A stretch of DNA of 64,000 nt from Aplidium turbinatum (lineage: Eukaryota > Chordata > Ascidiacea > Aplousobranchia > Polyclinidae): NCBI GenBank assembly GCA_918807975.1, contig OU964925.1:32647608-32711607 (forward strand). Reading direction: 5' to 3'. The notes under the pieces are model-generated. The model made no database searches. It worked only from the letters and a program-made list of their open reading frames with translations, and was not told where the DNA came from. This document shows positions 1 through 12,376 of the stretch, piece by piece (the stretch's first letter is position 1; each line of letters begins with the position of its first letter). The position numbers and the translations under genes were made by a program.

Positions 1-3000
1 GGTTACGATGGTAATAATATGCCATTATCTTCTTTAAAAATCGTGTTACGGCCTTAATGGCAGCTTTGCCCTTTAAAGGAATTCGTTTGACTTTGTTACA
101 AGCAGCTTGTGTTAGAACAGCTGCGCAAACGATTGCTAATTTGGTTTCCGACACTCCTGGCTTGTCAGAGGAAGACAGGATAGAAATGTCGTTAGCTCGC
201 TTGTCCCAGCGTTTTGGGGTTTGTGGAGGTCTTTTCGCCGAACCGGAAATTAGAAAGTATCGCTATGGTAGCAAATTGACTTCAATCTCTTCCAGTGACT
301 TGAAAGAGTTTAAAGATGAATTGTCGCAGTGTCTGCTTTACGCGCAAGCTTATGGTCAGCGTGACAAATTGGAAGGACGTTTTGTTTTGGATTTGGCTAA
401 GCGACTCCCGTTTGACGCTAAGCAGCGTTATCTTGACTTTTTAGGTGATCAGTATGGTGGTACTGATGAGCCTACTTTTCAGAGTTTGTTCGATTTTGTA
501 GTACGGGAGGAAACGCGCAAGTCGACTGATTTTAGCATAATGCTAATGGGCGATTCTGGTGAGTCGCAGCATTTTAAGAAGTTTGGCAAAGGAAAATTGC
601 CTTCTTGTCCCATTAGGCAGACGTCGGTAAAACCCCATGATAATGTGATTTCCGGGAGTTCGCAGTATTCGACTGCTGTTGGCGCACCGCGCGGTGGTGT
701 GGCCAGATGTAGAGACATACCGGCATGTTTTTATTGTTCGTCACGTGGTCAAGTTGAATATCATTTTTTGTCTAATTGTAAAGAATTTTTGCGCTTGACA
801 CCTAAAGATCGGAGAGATGTCATTGTGAAAGCTGGCAAATGCTTGAATTGTTTGCGCCAGCATATGGTTAGGGACTGTAATCATGCAAACAACTGTCGTC
901 AGTGTGGCCCTAACAACGATAGGAAACACTATTTTCTTCTGCATGATTTTTATGTGACGTCACGTGATTCTCTGGATTCGATCGGTAAAGATGAGGCTGG
1001 TGCCAGAGTTCCTGTCCGTAATGTTAAGATTGGAAATGTTAAAGCAGCCTTTAATCGCGTTACTGCTGCTCGTGTTTTGAATCCAATGACTGGCAAATCG
1101 AAGTTGGTGTATTGTCAGCATGATCCTGGTTCGCAGTTGACCTTTGTTTCGAGTGATTTGGTCTGCGAACTTGGCGTTAAACCGTATGACAAAGCGTCAT
1201 TTAAAACGGATACTCTGGCTGGTCAGAAACCCACTTGTGCTAACCTTGTTAAACTCAACATCCAGTCGTTAGAGACGGATGAAATGTTTTGTGATATAAC
1301 TTCGGTGGTTAACCCAGCTTGGGCTGACGATGTTAAAACTTTACCCCATAAGCAGGATTTAAAGGGTTTCTGTCATTTTCATGACGTGAATATGTTTCAT
1401 TTGAATGATTGTAGTACTGTGGATGTACTGATTGGCAACGACAACGCTTATTTGATGTGTGCTAAAGAAGAGCGTGTTGGTGAAAATCGTAGTGAACCGC
1501 ATGCTTTGCTCACTCCTCTCGGTTGGTTGGCTTGTGGTGGTAAGTCACCCTTAGATGAAAGCGTTGCTAACGTGTGCAGAGTGCAGACGTCTTTAAAGTC
1601 GGATGTCATCTCTGGCTTTCAGCGTAAAATTGAGTCTCGTGATATGGAAATAGCAGACCTGAATAAAGTCATTCAGGATTTGACGTTGCAAAATGAAACC
1701 TGTGAATTGTCTCGCAATGACATTTTGGCTAGAAAACTTGTTGAACCGAATATTGAGTTGAAAGATGGTCGATTTGAGATACCTGTACCGTTGAAGGAAG
1801 ATATTGATTTACCTAACAATTTTGTGTTGGTGTCAGATAGAGCTGCTGCTTTAAGAAAGAAGGCTTTAAAACAACCTGAACTTCGTGATTTCCTTACCGA
1901 CACCATGAAGGATCTTAAATCTAATGGCTATATTGAGCGTGCTGGTGAAGCAGAAAATGTAAAGGGATTTGAATGGTATTTACCATACTTTGTGACGTCA
2001 CAATTAAAAAAGCGTATTGTTTACGATGGCAAGTCTGAATTTCGAGGAACTTGTGTTAATGATGTAATGTTTTCGGGTCCTGACTTGTTAAACCCTCTGG
2101 TAGATGTCTTGGCTAGATTTCGGCTTGCTAGATTTGGTCTCATGGCTGATGTGACTAAATGCTTCTTTCAAATAAAGTTACCTGAGTCGCAGAGGGATTT
2201 GTTTCGTATATTGTGGTTTGAAGATGATGACCTTGAAAATGGTAGAATGGTACCCATTCGTTTTTGTGTACACCCTTGGGGAATAAAGAGTAGCCCATAT
2301 ATCGCTTGCTTGGCTATAAAGAGAAAATGATCGAGCAGAATCCCAGCGGTGCTGGTGAACCAACTCTCTGCAATATTGCAAATAATATGTGCATGGATGA
2401 TTTTATATTTTCGGCTGATAGCTTAGAGGAAGCTCAGAAAATCACTCATGAACCAATTGCTTTGTTTGATAGCCGTGGGTTTAAGCTTGTTAAGTGGAGT
2501 GCTAACAAGGAGGCTATGCTTGTCTTGTCAAATTTGGATAATGAGATGCTTTCACCTTTGATTCGTGACATTGACTTTCAGACTGAAAATATGACTTTGC
2601 CATCAGCGAAGACATTAGGTTGTGTGTGGCAAACCGAGTCTGACGAGATGCGTATCGCATGTTCCTTAAAGCCCTTAGCTAAACACACGCGCCGAAGTAT
2701 GCTCAGTCAGCTTGGACAAAATTTTGATCCGCTAGGCTTTGGAGCGCCATTTTTTCTAAAAGCACGCCTGATACTTCAGCAATTGGCGATAGACAAGTTT
2801 GATTGGGACACCGAGGTCCCTGATAGCTTTGTTAAAGATTGGGAGTCGTGGCTTCGCTCTTTGGACCTGCTTAAGGATTTTTCGTTACCGAGATGGTATT
2901 TTGCAAACTCTAGTGTGTGCAGTCCGGATGATATTGTTTCATATCAATTGCATGGGTTTAGTGATGCTTCGAATCAAGCTTTCTCTTCTGTTGTTTACTT

Positions 3001-5400
3001 GCGTAGATTGGTTAACGGAGTTCCGAGTGTGTCTTTCGTTCTGGGTAAATCTACCATTGTTGTAAAAAATCAGTTCTCTTGGCCGATAGCTGGGAAAGAG
3101 CTTGTTGCCGCTTTGAATACAGCAAGACTCGTGAAGCAGGCCTACGAGGCATTGAAGATGCCTGACTGCATTAAATATTTTTGGTGTGATTCTCGGACTG
3201 TGTTGCAGTGGGTTAAAAACCCTGATTTACGTTTGAATAAGTTTATTACGCGTCGAGTTGAGCATATTTTATTGTTGTCTGTAGCCCAGGATTGGCGTTT
3301 TTGCCCTACCGATATGAACCCAGCTGATGTTGGCACACGGCCAAATCTTATTACAAAGAAAGAATTTCGAGAGTTGTGGTTGAATGGTTCTAGTCTTCTC
3401 TATCAGTGTGAAGAAATTCCATCTGTAGAAAACGCCACTCCAGTACCTGTCCATAGCCTATATCTTCGTGACGAAGAGGAGTCGCTTGACGTTGGACAGG
3501 GTGGCCTTCACAGATTGGTCGAGGCCGCACCTTCTTTGTATGTTATGAAAAAGAGAATCCTTTATTTGGTTGCTTTTGTTGAATTTTTGTACTGTAAAAC
3601 GAGAAAGCGTAGCTTTGTGAAGCCAAAACTGGACGCCTCTTATCTTAATAGAGCCTTAGACTTGACTGTGAAGTTTGTTCAGAAGAGCGTGTATGGCGAT
3701 GTGGTGCGTTTAATGACCAGACGATCGCCGGATGCCCTTGAGGAAGTGATAAAGCGGGGTAGTGTTGGCGCTTCGCAACGTGAGAAGGAACGCTTGAAAG
3801 AATTGCGTTCACTTAAAAAGTACAGACCTTGTGTAGATGACGCTGGTGTAATCCGCATTGAAGGGCGCTTAAGTAATTCTCCTGAGATCTCTCTAGAAGC
3901 AAAGCATCCAATTGTTTTGCCTTCGAAACACCCCTTCACTAGGCTTGCTGTACTGTCGCATCATAATCGAAATGCGCACTGTGGAGTACAGCACACTTTG
4001 TTGTCTACGCGACAGAAGTTTTGGATCGCTAATGGTAATGCTTCCGTGAAGAGGTATCTTAATGATTGTGGTGTATGTGCGATTGAGAAAGCGCGTCCTA
4101 TAAGGCAGCTCATGTCTGATTTACCTTTGTCTCGCACAACTGCGCATAGGAAACCCTTTTTTGATTGCGGCTTAGACTATCTTGGACCTTTGACCTTTGT
4201 TGAAGGTAGAAGTCACAAAAAAGCTTGGGGACTCTTGTTCACATGTATGGCATCTCGAGCTATTCATGTTGAGCTGGTTACGTCATTGTCGCTGAGTGAT
4301 TTTTTACTTGCCTTTACTAGGTTTACAGATTTACGTGGGCAGGTTAATGCCATCTATTCTGATAATGGAAGCACCTTTCAGGCAGCGTCTAAGAAGTTAC
4401 CCGAGTTGATAGAATCAGCTGAATTTCACAACGCCCTGAGACAGAGGGAGATAAACTGGGAATTTATACCTCCGTATGCTCCGGCGCAAGGTGGTGCCTG
4501 GGAGGCATTGGTAAAACAATTTAAAATTGCATTTTTTCACATTTTGGACTCTTCAATACGTAAGCCCAATTTTATTGAACTGCTTACGTACACCAGCAGT
4601 GCCGTTCGGATCGTGAACGAACGCCCTTTGGTACCTTTGAGTGACGACCCTAGGGATTTTACTGTCATCACCCCTGCCTCACTTTTGACCCCATACTTAG
4701 ACCCATACTGTGCTGTTGGGCAACCACATGATCGTGACCAACTAAGAAGGGATTATCGGTTCAATTTGTCACTTTCTCAGCAGTTTTGGAGTAAATGGAT
4801 CGAGTTTTACTTGCCAGGGCTTCAGGGCCGGAAAAAATGGTTAAAAATGGCCGACAATTTGGAGCCTGGTCAACTTGTAGTGGTGGGTTCTCTTCAAGAC
4901 ATTGGTAAACGTGGGAAGTATCAACTTGGGAGGGTGCATGAGGTGGTTCCACAAATTAGGAAAGGGAAGCCTGTGGTTCGTAGAGCCAAAGTTGCCGTCT
5001 GCAACTATGATGAGAGTACGGGGAAAGTGAAAGTAGACTACGTGTTGAGGGATATTTCGTGCCTCGCCCCCGCAAAGAACACTTAAGTGTTAGGGCTTGA
5101 GCCTGGTTTTGTCTGCGGTGGCCGATACTTGTCTGACCCCAGAACAGTCGGTTATTATCGCAATAATTTATTGTATATAGCGTCATTTTAGCGTGTACCT
5201 ATGGTACCAATTTCATGTATCGTCGCGTATTATTCTTATTGCTGTTCATGCTTTGCATGGCCTTTGTATTTGCGTATTAACTTAAACGTGAGTGACTCAA
5301 ACAATTTGTGTACCGTGTGTTTTATTCATTGGCTCACGATTGTCCTTCAATTCTTTTTTAGTTATGCCATGTTAGACTGTCATAACTAGGGGCCGCTATG
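1..5400 (+). mobile_element. BEL/Pao LTR retrotransposon fossil, 3' part
   Basis: The gag-pol region of a BEL/Pao element is visible at protein level. Parts in order, by nucleotide position: Cys/His zinc-binding gag-type region (about 720-950), aspartic protease of the Pao type with a DPGS core (about 1120-1500), reverse transcriptase with a MDD-type catalytic box (about 1850-2700), RNase H (about 2940-3330), integrase with an N-terminal HHCC-like zinc motif and the DDE core (about 3930-4750), and the C-terminal DUF5641-type domain usual in Pao integrases (about 4780-5080). The 5' end and 5' LTR lie outside the window. The 3' LTR was not delimited; one candidate start is near 5399, where TGTTACGG follows a purine-rich run. 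The coding region looks broken at least once, but the protein signal is strong, so the copy is probably not very old. Confidence 0.93.
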
Positions 5401-5729
5401 TTACGGCCAATCTCTGTACAAATCAAACGTCATATAAAACCGTTCAGGTCTACTGAATCTTACGTCATGGAAATTCCTAAAACATGAGCCAAAGTTGCAC
5501 CATCGTTCGTAAGACTTGTGTCAAACCTGTTTAAACATGAAATATTGCATCAACACCTGTTGAGAATTGCGTGACAATGTCTTTCACTATTGCGTCACAG
5601 TACTGCGTACGTAAGTTTGAGATATTGCTATCTATTCTGGTCATTCGTGAAATGGTTGCTTGAGAGTTAGTCGCACATTTAACTGTTTGCTTAGTGCTTG
5701 CTAGCTGGACAAAAATTCCGTCTTTATCT
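5400..5729. other. No gene seen; possible 3' LTR of the BEL/Pao copy
   Basis: This stretch has no coding signal I can support. It follows the retrotransposon coding region and could be its 3' LTR, but without the 5' LTR in the window neither the end nor the flanking duplication can be fixed. Confidence 0.3.
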
Positions 5730-6040
5730 AAGTAATCTGTTCTGTAGTGACAAGTTTTAGTGGTGTACGGCGTTGCACCCCATTTTCGACAGCTTTGAGG
5801 CTATTTTTACAGAAGTACAATTCTCGAATAGACGTTTCCTGAAGAGTGTTTCTTTTCGGTCATTACATACAGACGAACGGATCCGGGAACTTTATGTTAC
5901 AATTTTCCCACGAAAAGATTATGGTTTACCGCTGTGACCACCAACGACCCAGAGAATCCAAGCTATTTTATCGAATTGACAACAACGAGTCTCTGTTTTC
6001 GTTATGTAAGCGTCGTCGACTCACAAGGGAGTTGTCACAG
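5730..6040 (+). pseudogene. Decayed copy of the unrecognised exon at 58156-58743
   Basis: About 5770-5815 and 5880-5945 align with the coding strand of the interrupted exon at 58156-58743. Both copies encode a segment of the form F-M-L-Q-x-S-H-E-x-I-M-V-x-R, and the DNA before it also matches (GCTATTTTT region). Between the two matching blocks lies about 65 bp with no match. I do not recognise the protein family. Two diverged copies in one window suggest either a multi-copy host gene family or a protein carried by a mobile element. The reading frame here is short, so this copy is probably dead. Confidence 0.5.
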
Positions 6041-6225
6041 TGATCTGTCGTCTGTGGTAACGAAAAAGCTTAAATATCCATTCTCACCCATGTCAAAAAG
6101 TTAAAGACATTTTAATGGAGAAAACTTCAAGAATATTTTAGGAATTAAATAATACGAGATGTTCTACTGGTACAAATTAAGCTAAAACTATCACAAGATG
6201 TATACAGTGACAATCTGCTTTTATT

Positions 6226-6262
6226 CCGACGTTTCGTCAATCAGACACGACTGACTTCTTCA
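6226..6262 (-). ncRNA. Hammerhead ribozyme-like motif, left arm of PLE-C
   Basis: Read on the minus strand: core CTGAAGA (fits CUGANGA), stem II GTCAGTC/GATTGAC, then GAAA and a minimal self-complementary ACGT stem III followed by C at the cleavage position. Stem I is poorly formed. Confidence 0.5.
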
Positions 6263-6851
6263 GGTTCTAGACCAGGTAGTGACTACCTGTCTGGCACGGC
6301 AAAACACAGGACCATGTTGCTGAAATCAACTAAGCATGCAAAATGAAAATTCAGCTCTAGACAAAACTTATCGCGTGCAAAGTTTGAATTAAGTTAGAAA
6401 AAGGGGAGACTTGAATGTTAACAATCAACAAGAAACATAATGACAAGAGGGGAGAATCAACGGCATGAGTGATGATGAATCGAGTTTTATACGCACTACT
6501 GCACAGTTTTACAATCAGCATGAAACCAATTTAAAAACGTCAAATAAGCACTTACAATAGTTATTTTTTGTTGATAGCAGGAAAAGAGATGCCATCATTA
6601 CGGTTCATTGTGCAGTAGTGTAGTATAAAACTCGATTCATCATGACTCATGCCGTTCATTCTCCCCTCTTGTCATTATTTAAGTTTCTTGTTGATTGTTA
6701 ACATTCAAGTCTCCCCTTTTTCTAACTTAATTCAAACTTTGCACGCGATAAATTTTGTTTGGAAGTTGAATTTCATTTTGAGTGTTTAGTTGATTTCAGC
6801 AACAGGGTCCTGTGTTTTGCCGTGCTAGACAGGTAGTCACTACCTGGTCTA

Positions 6852-6896
6852 GCCCCTGAAGAAGTCAGTCGTGTCTGATTGACGAAACGTCGAAAT
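6852..6896 (+). ncRNA. Hammerhead ribozyme-like motif, right arm of PLE-C
   Basis: The core CTGAAGA at 6856-6862 is followed by the same seven-pair stem II with one G-U pair, then GAAACGTC ending at 6891. Stem I pairing is weak, so activity is doubtful. Confidence 0.5.
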
Positions 6897-7015
6897 AAAA
6901 AGCAGATTGTCACTTTATACATCTTGTGATAGTTTAGCTTAATTTGCACCAGTAGAACATCCCATAAATGTCTGGTGAAAAGCCTCATTCAATTTTTAAT
7001 ATTCCAGGAAGTTAA

Positions 7016-7539
7016 GACAAAAAATTGTTTCGTCTTGAATGCACTTCTGTGGTCTTTCTTATCAAGCTGATGGTGGTCTAAATCAGTGGTTCTCAAACTC
7101 TTTGTTTTGGCGGATCCCTTTTGAAAGCCTCAAAACGGCCCCTCAAAACGGTTATGATCCTTCAAAACGGTCACTACTACATCCCAGCTGGCGATGCCTG
7201 TCGTTCTTGCATTAATTCAACGTTTGCCAACGTTGGATCAGTGTGGAAGTGACGAATTTAGCTGACTGGGGTTTAAAATTATCGCTTTATCAACGCAACT
7301 TTTATCAAAGCACGCTTGATGTCTTCAAGACATAACTTTCCCTGGGTATAATTGAATTTCCGAAAGATGATGATGTTGTTTTTGCTAGTTTGTTTCATTT
7401 GTTTTCGTCATTGTTTTCAGTGTCGTCAAGTTATAGCCTATCTATTTTGTGAGTCGTGCACGGCCTATGGTGCGTTGTGCTTGAAATGGCTTTGCCCGTG
7501 GTAGGATTTCTTTGTGGGGTTTTCTTTGCCTGCCTTGCT
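7016..7539. other. Intergenic DNA with a solitary hAT-type terminus at 7084
   Basis: CAGTGGTTCTCAAACT at 7084-7099 matches the style of hAT (Charlie-like) terminal inverted repeats. No partner end was found before 7540, so this looks like a truncated non-autonomous copy. No coding sequence is supported. Confidence 0.4.
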
Positions 7540-7547
7540 CTTCTTGC

Positions 7548-10500
7548 CAGGCCCGGATTTAGGGGGGGGCAGAGGGGGCAGGTGCCCCGGGCCCCCCATT
7601 TAGAAGGGCCCCCCGACGAAGAAAAAAATGTGATTTAGTGTTATTATTATTTTTTCTTTCAACCATTGAAGTTTCTGCATAATGCCTCCCTCTTCTTCCA
7701 AAGTTTATTTTTAGTCACAAGGTGGCGACTGAGCTTGGCGTTAAGGCATTAGCAACGGTGTGGGTGACTTTCAAGTTATCTTGTGTAGTCTTCTAAGTTA
7801 CTTTATTTTTATGGCGATATGAATATTGTTGGTTTCATAATCTCAGTCCCGAATTATTCCTAATTGTTTATAGCCTACACTGTTTCTGACCCTTTACGTA
7901 GCCTTTGTTTACATCGCAAGTTTCGGTCGACTGCGTTGCCCTTCCCAAAATAAGCTTTATGCAATTTCCCGGATGTTGTCATCGCCATGAGGTTGATTTT
8001 TGATGGCGAGGCGGAAGATTCGAACGCAGCTTTTTTGGGGTTTAAATGTTTATTATTGTGGAAGTCATACAGTATGTAAGTAGCCTACACTCTTCATCTA
8101 ATGTTTATATTTCTATTTGAATAAGACATCAATAACTGATTGATATCGGATTTCTAGCCTACTGATAGATTAATGCAGATGTAATTGCCTGCTGGATTCG
8201 TGGGAACTGAAATGACTGCTGGTGCTACTGCTTAATAAATCATATATCATTTTCGTTTGGTAACCCTATGCTGGCCTACTCCATTACTAGAGCTCAGTTC
8301 ATAAATTTGTAACTTTGGATGGTGCTTAACTAATAACTAGCCCTCCTATTCCACGCCCTGCAAGCTCTCTGGTCTCAGTGGACCTAAACCCTGTTAATTT
8401 TCTCGATTCTGCAGTGTGTTGGGTCCCCTTCATTGCATTCTCTCTGTTTAATGTATGTGCGGTCCGCATAGCTACTATTGGTAGCCAAATGGAATCAGTA
8501 ACTCAACCTGTGGTGGTTACAAATATGATAGCACTTTTTCTAGTTTTTTTTTATCACTCAAGCTTTATATCGTTTTTGTTTAGAGAGTATATATTTTAAC
8601 CTTGAGTATGCCACGGAAAATTCAGCTTTCAGGAGCTCAGAAAAGAAAAATTTCCAAGGAATCAAGTGAAAAAAATGCTGCAATTGTTGCAAAGACAAAA
8701 CGTCTCACAGATTTTTTCTCTCTGCAAAATATACAAGATACTGGTACCAGTACTGAACAGTTTGAACTTGAAGTGCATATTCCTGAAACCGCATCCACAT
8801 CCTCAAGTACATTTGCAGACAACCAAGGTGACTTAACAAAACAAGGTGAAGATAGTGGTGATTTGCAATATAGTGGCACCCCTTCTGCAGATACTTTTCC
8901 TGATCAGGATAGTGAAGTCTCACGGTACGATCCTGATCCAGCTATGTGGTTTCCTGTCACAGAAAAGTGTGTATTCCATTGGTCAACTGCCATCACACCA
9001 GTATGTCAAAACAAAAATGACTTTGATTCTTATCCTGAATCCAGCCGTTACTATGAATCAGGTCAAAGTTGTCGATATTTTAAAAACACCATGTTTTTTT
9101 CTACACATGACAATGGTGAACCAAATTTAAGAAAATGGCTCCTTTACAGCACATCAAAAGGGGCTGTCTATTGTTTTTACTGTACTTTAATGCGTACCAA
9201 CCAGGACAAATTTTCAAAAAAGGATGGTTTTAGAAACTGGAAAAAAGCAGAGGAAAAAATGAAATGCCATGAAAAAGGTCAACGACACAGAGAAAGTGTG
9301 CTAAAGTTCACCCTTCGATGTAGCGCTTCTTCCCATGTTGACAAGCAGTTAGAAAAAGAAGAGCAAGAAAACAGGAAATATTGGTATGAAGTGCTTCACC
9401 GTGTTGTGGCTGTCATACTTTTCTTAAGTGAGAGAGGCTTGGCATTTAGGGGTGATGATGAGAAAATATGATCCAAGCACAATGGCAACTTTTTAGGAAT
9501 CGTCGAACTTATTGCACAGTTTGATCCATTCCTTATGGGTCATATTAAGAAGTATGGCAATTGTGGAAGTGGTAGGCAGTCCTATTTGTCATCAACCATT
9601 TTTGAAGAATTTATTTTGTTGATAGCAAAAAAGGTTAGAAAATACATTGTGGCAGAACTCAAAGCTGGAAAGTATTTTTCAGTTTCAGTGGATTCAACAC
9701 CAGATTTAGCACATGTTGACCAGTTAACCGTCATTGTACATTACGTGGTTTCAGGTAAACCAGTTGAAAGATTTTTAACCTTTTTGCAGACTGGCTCTCA
9801 CAAAGCTGAAGTTCTGTCTTCATCTCTTCTAGAGTTTCTCGAAAGAGAAGAAATCAGTTTTGATGATTGTCGAGGACAATCTTATGATAATGCTAGCAAT
9901 ATGTCTGGCTGCTATGCAGGTATGCAGGCAAGGCTTAAAAACAAGAACTCAAAAGCCATTTTTATCCCGTGTGCTGCACATTCCCTAAATCTTGTAGGGC
10001 AGGCTGCTGCATCATGCTGTGTTGAGGCAGTGTCTTACTTTGGCTTTATCCAGAGCTTGTACACATTTTTCTCTGCGTCAACGAAGAGATGGGAGGTGTT
10101 GGTTAAGTCTCTAGAAGGAAATGGAAGTGCACTATCGGTTAAACCACTGTCAGCTACTCGTTGGTCAGCAAGAGCTGATGCTACTATAGCCCTTGTGAAT
10201 GGATACAACTCCATTAAAAATGCTCTTGAGAATATTGAAAATAACCTGGAACAAAAGCCAGAAGCAAGACATGAAGCTTGTTCATTGAGGGACAAAATGG
10301 ACTGTCTGGAAATTGCTCTGCTAGCTAATTTGTGGAACATAGTCCTTGTACGTTTCAACAGAACCAATAAAGCACTCCAAGGTGTTAATATTGACCTGAA
10401 AGTAGTGGTGGATTTGATAGACTCTCTTGAAAAATTTGTACAATCCATCCGAGATAGGTTTGATGAGTTGGAAAAGGTTGCTGGAAACTTATGTACCAGT

Positions 10501-11983
10501 ATGGTGTATAGATCAGGCAGAAACAGACAGAAAACAAGGAACAAGCGGTTCGATGAAGACGCATCAACAACCTCAGAAGAGGTTGTTTTTACACCAAGAG
10601 AAAAATTCAGATGTGAAGTTTTCAATGTTATTTTAGATCAGCTCTCTGTTGCTTTAAAACAGCGCAGAGCAGCGTACCAAGTGGTGCATGATAGGTTCAA
10701 CGTACTAGTTAACTTATGCAATCTGAGTGTTCCAGAGATAAAAAGTGAGGCAAAGAAACTAACAAGCTTTTATCCGGGAGACCTTACCAGTGTCTTTGTT
10801 GAAGAAGCTGTTCAATTTGCAGCTTTTGCCAAGCTCAGGTCATGCCTTGCCCCTTTGCAGCAAGCAGTTTTGTTGCATGATGAAGGTTTATGTGATACAT
10901 TTCCAGGTGTTAACATTGCCCTTAGAATTTACTTGAGTATGATGGTAACAAGCTGTTCTGGTGAAAGATCTTTCAGCAAATTGGCACTGATAAAAAATCA
11001 CCTGAGAAGCACAATGAGTCATGAAAGGCTAAGTTCTCTGTGCCTACTGAATATTGAAAGCAGTGTCCTTAAAATGGTGGAATTTAATGAATTAATCAGA
11101 GATTTTGTGGATGCTAAATGTAGAAAGAAAGAGTGTTTTTAGATATTTTGCAGGTGCAGTAAAATGGGATGTGTGACAGAATTCCTAATTTCACTTGCTT
11201 AGTAGGCTACATTGCACAGTAATTGCAGTAGCCTAGTTGTTTCAGATTATAAAAATTATATGCAGCAAACAATTTTATTGAGTTTCACTGATTTCAGAAA
11301 GCTGTGTTTTATTGTTGTTTGCTTTTTATAGTTGTGAAGTTTCATAATACAAATAACTTGATTGTGATTTATTTTCCCCTTTGCACAGTGTTCATTAGTA
11401 GTAAACTGTGTAAAGTGCAAGTTAAATCTGCCTTAACGTAATGCATCTTAGCCTATATCTAGTGATACTGTCTCTAGTCTACAGTAACTGAACAGTGAAC
11501 ACTTGACTGGTTTCATAGTTTGATTGTTTTGTTTACTTTGACCAACATCACTCACTGCTTTAAAAAGCTTATCTTTTTTGTACTGTATAATGGACACCAA
11601 TTCCATCCTACATAGGCTACTAAGTTTCTGAAACTAATGTGCGCTCTCTTATCCATGGATGCATTTTTGTTGATTAGTTGGACATAGATGTAGCGTTCTC
11701 GTCAGCTGTGTGTTAACCTACGCCTACTAGTTAGATTATGTAGATATTCTTTGGTTTGTCGACTTCATTGCTTTATTCGTGTTATTGTAGGCTATACTGT
11801 TTATGATTAATATGACTTAATTTGCCTTGTATGACCTCAAATTCATAATTGTTTAGCGTAGCACACAATTTATGAACTGCAGACGTAGTAACGGTTTTTC
11901 GCGCCGTAGGCGCGAAAATTTTTTTCACGGGGCCTCCCGATCTAAAAGTGCCCCGGGCCCCCCATCAGCTAAATCCGGCCCTG
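7548..11983 (+). mobile_element. Full-length hAT DNA transposon (ZMYM1-like transposase)
   Basis: The element is bounded by terminal inverted repeats, CAGGCCCGGATTTAG on the left and the reverse complement of CAGGGCCGGATTTAG on the right. It is flanked by a perfect 8-bp duplication CTTCTTGC (7540-7547 and 11984-11991), as expected for hAT. Total length is 4436 bp. GC-rich subterminal blocks lie just inside both ends. Internally deleted relatives with the same termini are at 53879-54145 and, as one end only, about 28640-28813. Perfect target duplication and an almost open transposase frame indicate recent insertion. Confidence 0.95.
8602..11142 (+). CDS. hAT transposase with TTF-type zinc finger, one internal stop
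   Basis: One frame of 846 codons is interrupted by a single TGA at 9469-9471; the protein signal continues in the same frame on both sides, so a point change is the simplest cause. Domains: a low-complexity N-terminus, a TTF-type zinc finger (about residues 170-240, with Y-C-F-Y-C and a later H-x5-H-like pair), a DUF4371/RNase H-like transposase core with acidic residues in SVDSTPD (about residue 364) and SYDNAS (about 429), and the C-terminal hAT dimerisation region with CSGERSFSKL (about 780). This architecture is that of zinc finger MYM-type protein 1-like hAT transposases. The protein would bind the element ends and carry out cut-and-paste transposition in the nucleus. Start chosen at the first ATG of the open frame; an upstream exon is possible. 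Confidence 0.9.
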
Positions 11984-12204
11984 CTTCTTGCTATGAGCTA
12001 AACGCATCAAGACGTGTTCCCCTAAAGACCATCAGCACTCTTGATAACGCACCATGGCCGATCTTCATAGCAACTGTCCATACAAATCTTAAATATATCA
12101 GCTAAAGCTATGTGGGCTAATAAAGCTATAGCCTAAATTTATTTGTTTTTTAACATTTTCTTTTTTTTTCTTTTCTTTTTATATCTTAAATTTTTCTGAA
12201 GGTG

Positions 12205-12376
12205 TTGCGACCGTGCCAAATTTTTTTTCAACTCAATAACATACTTCGGTCACAAGCACGTTTTTAACGTTCGCGTTTTGTCGCTTCTACCTTTTTCTCG
12301 ATCTTTGCTATGTTGACGTGTATTGTTTTGATATGATGGTCAGAAATAAAAAAACAACTGAACTGAACTGAACTGA
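12205..12376 (+). repeat. 3' end of a LINE or SINE with (AACTG)n tail
   Basis: The block 12205-12290 is shared in inverted orientation with about 25655-25740. The sequence ends in an A-rich stretch followed by about three to four ACTGA repeats (about 12354-12376), a tail form common in LINEs and SINEs. No coding sequence is included, so the family cannot be named. Confidence 0.5.

Larger units (their letters stand above)
6158..6961. mobile_element. Palindromic Penelope-like/hammerhead element (PLE-C), no reverse transcriptase
   Basis: Two arms of about 350 bp (6158-6507 and 6608-6961) are imperfect inverted repeats around a spacer of about 100 bp. Each arm carries, close to its outer end, a hammerhead-like sequence oriented outwards. 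This is the outer-end layout of the larger PLE-A and PLE-B insertions in this window, but without coding sequence. Arms differ at several positions, so the copy is older than PLE-A. A possible diverged duplication flanks it (6132-6148 and 6998-7015), which would mean the element extends slightly beyond the matching arms. Assignment to Penelope-like elements is by architecture and motif, not by protein. Confidence 0.6.

Noticed and set aside
5201-5389. Short hydrophobic frame after the BEL/Pao coding region as an envelope gene
   Set aside because: Only 62 codons, no signal or fusion motif, and no similarity I can name.
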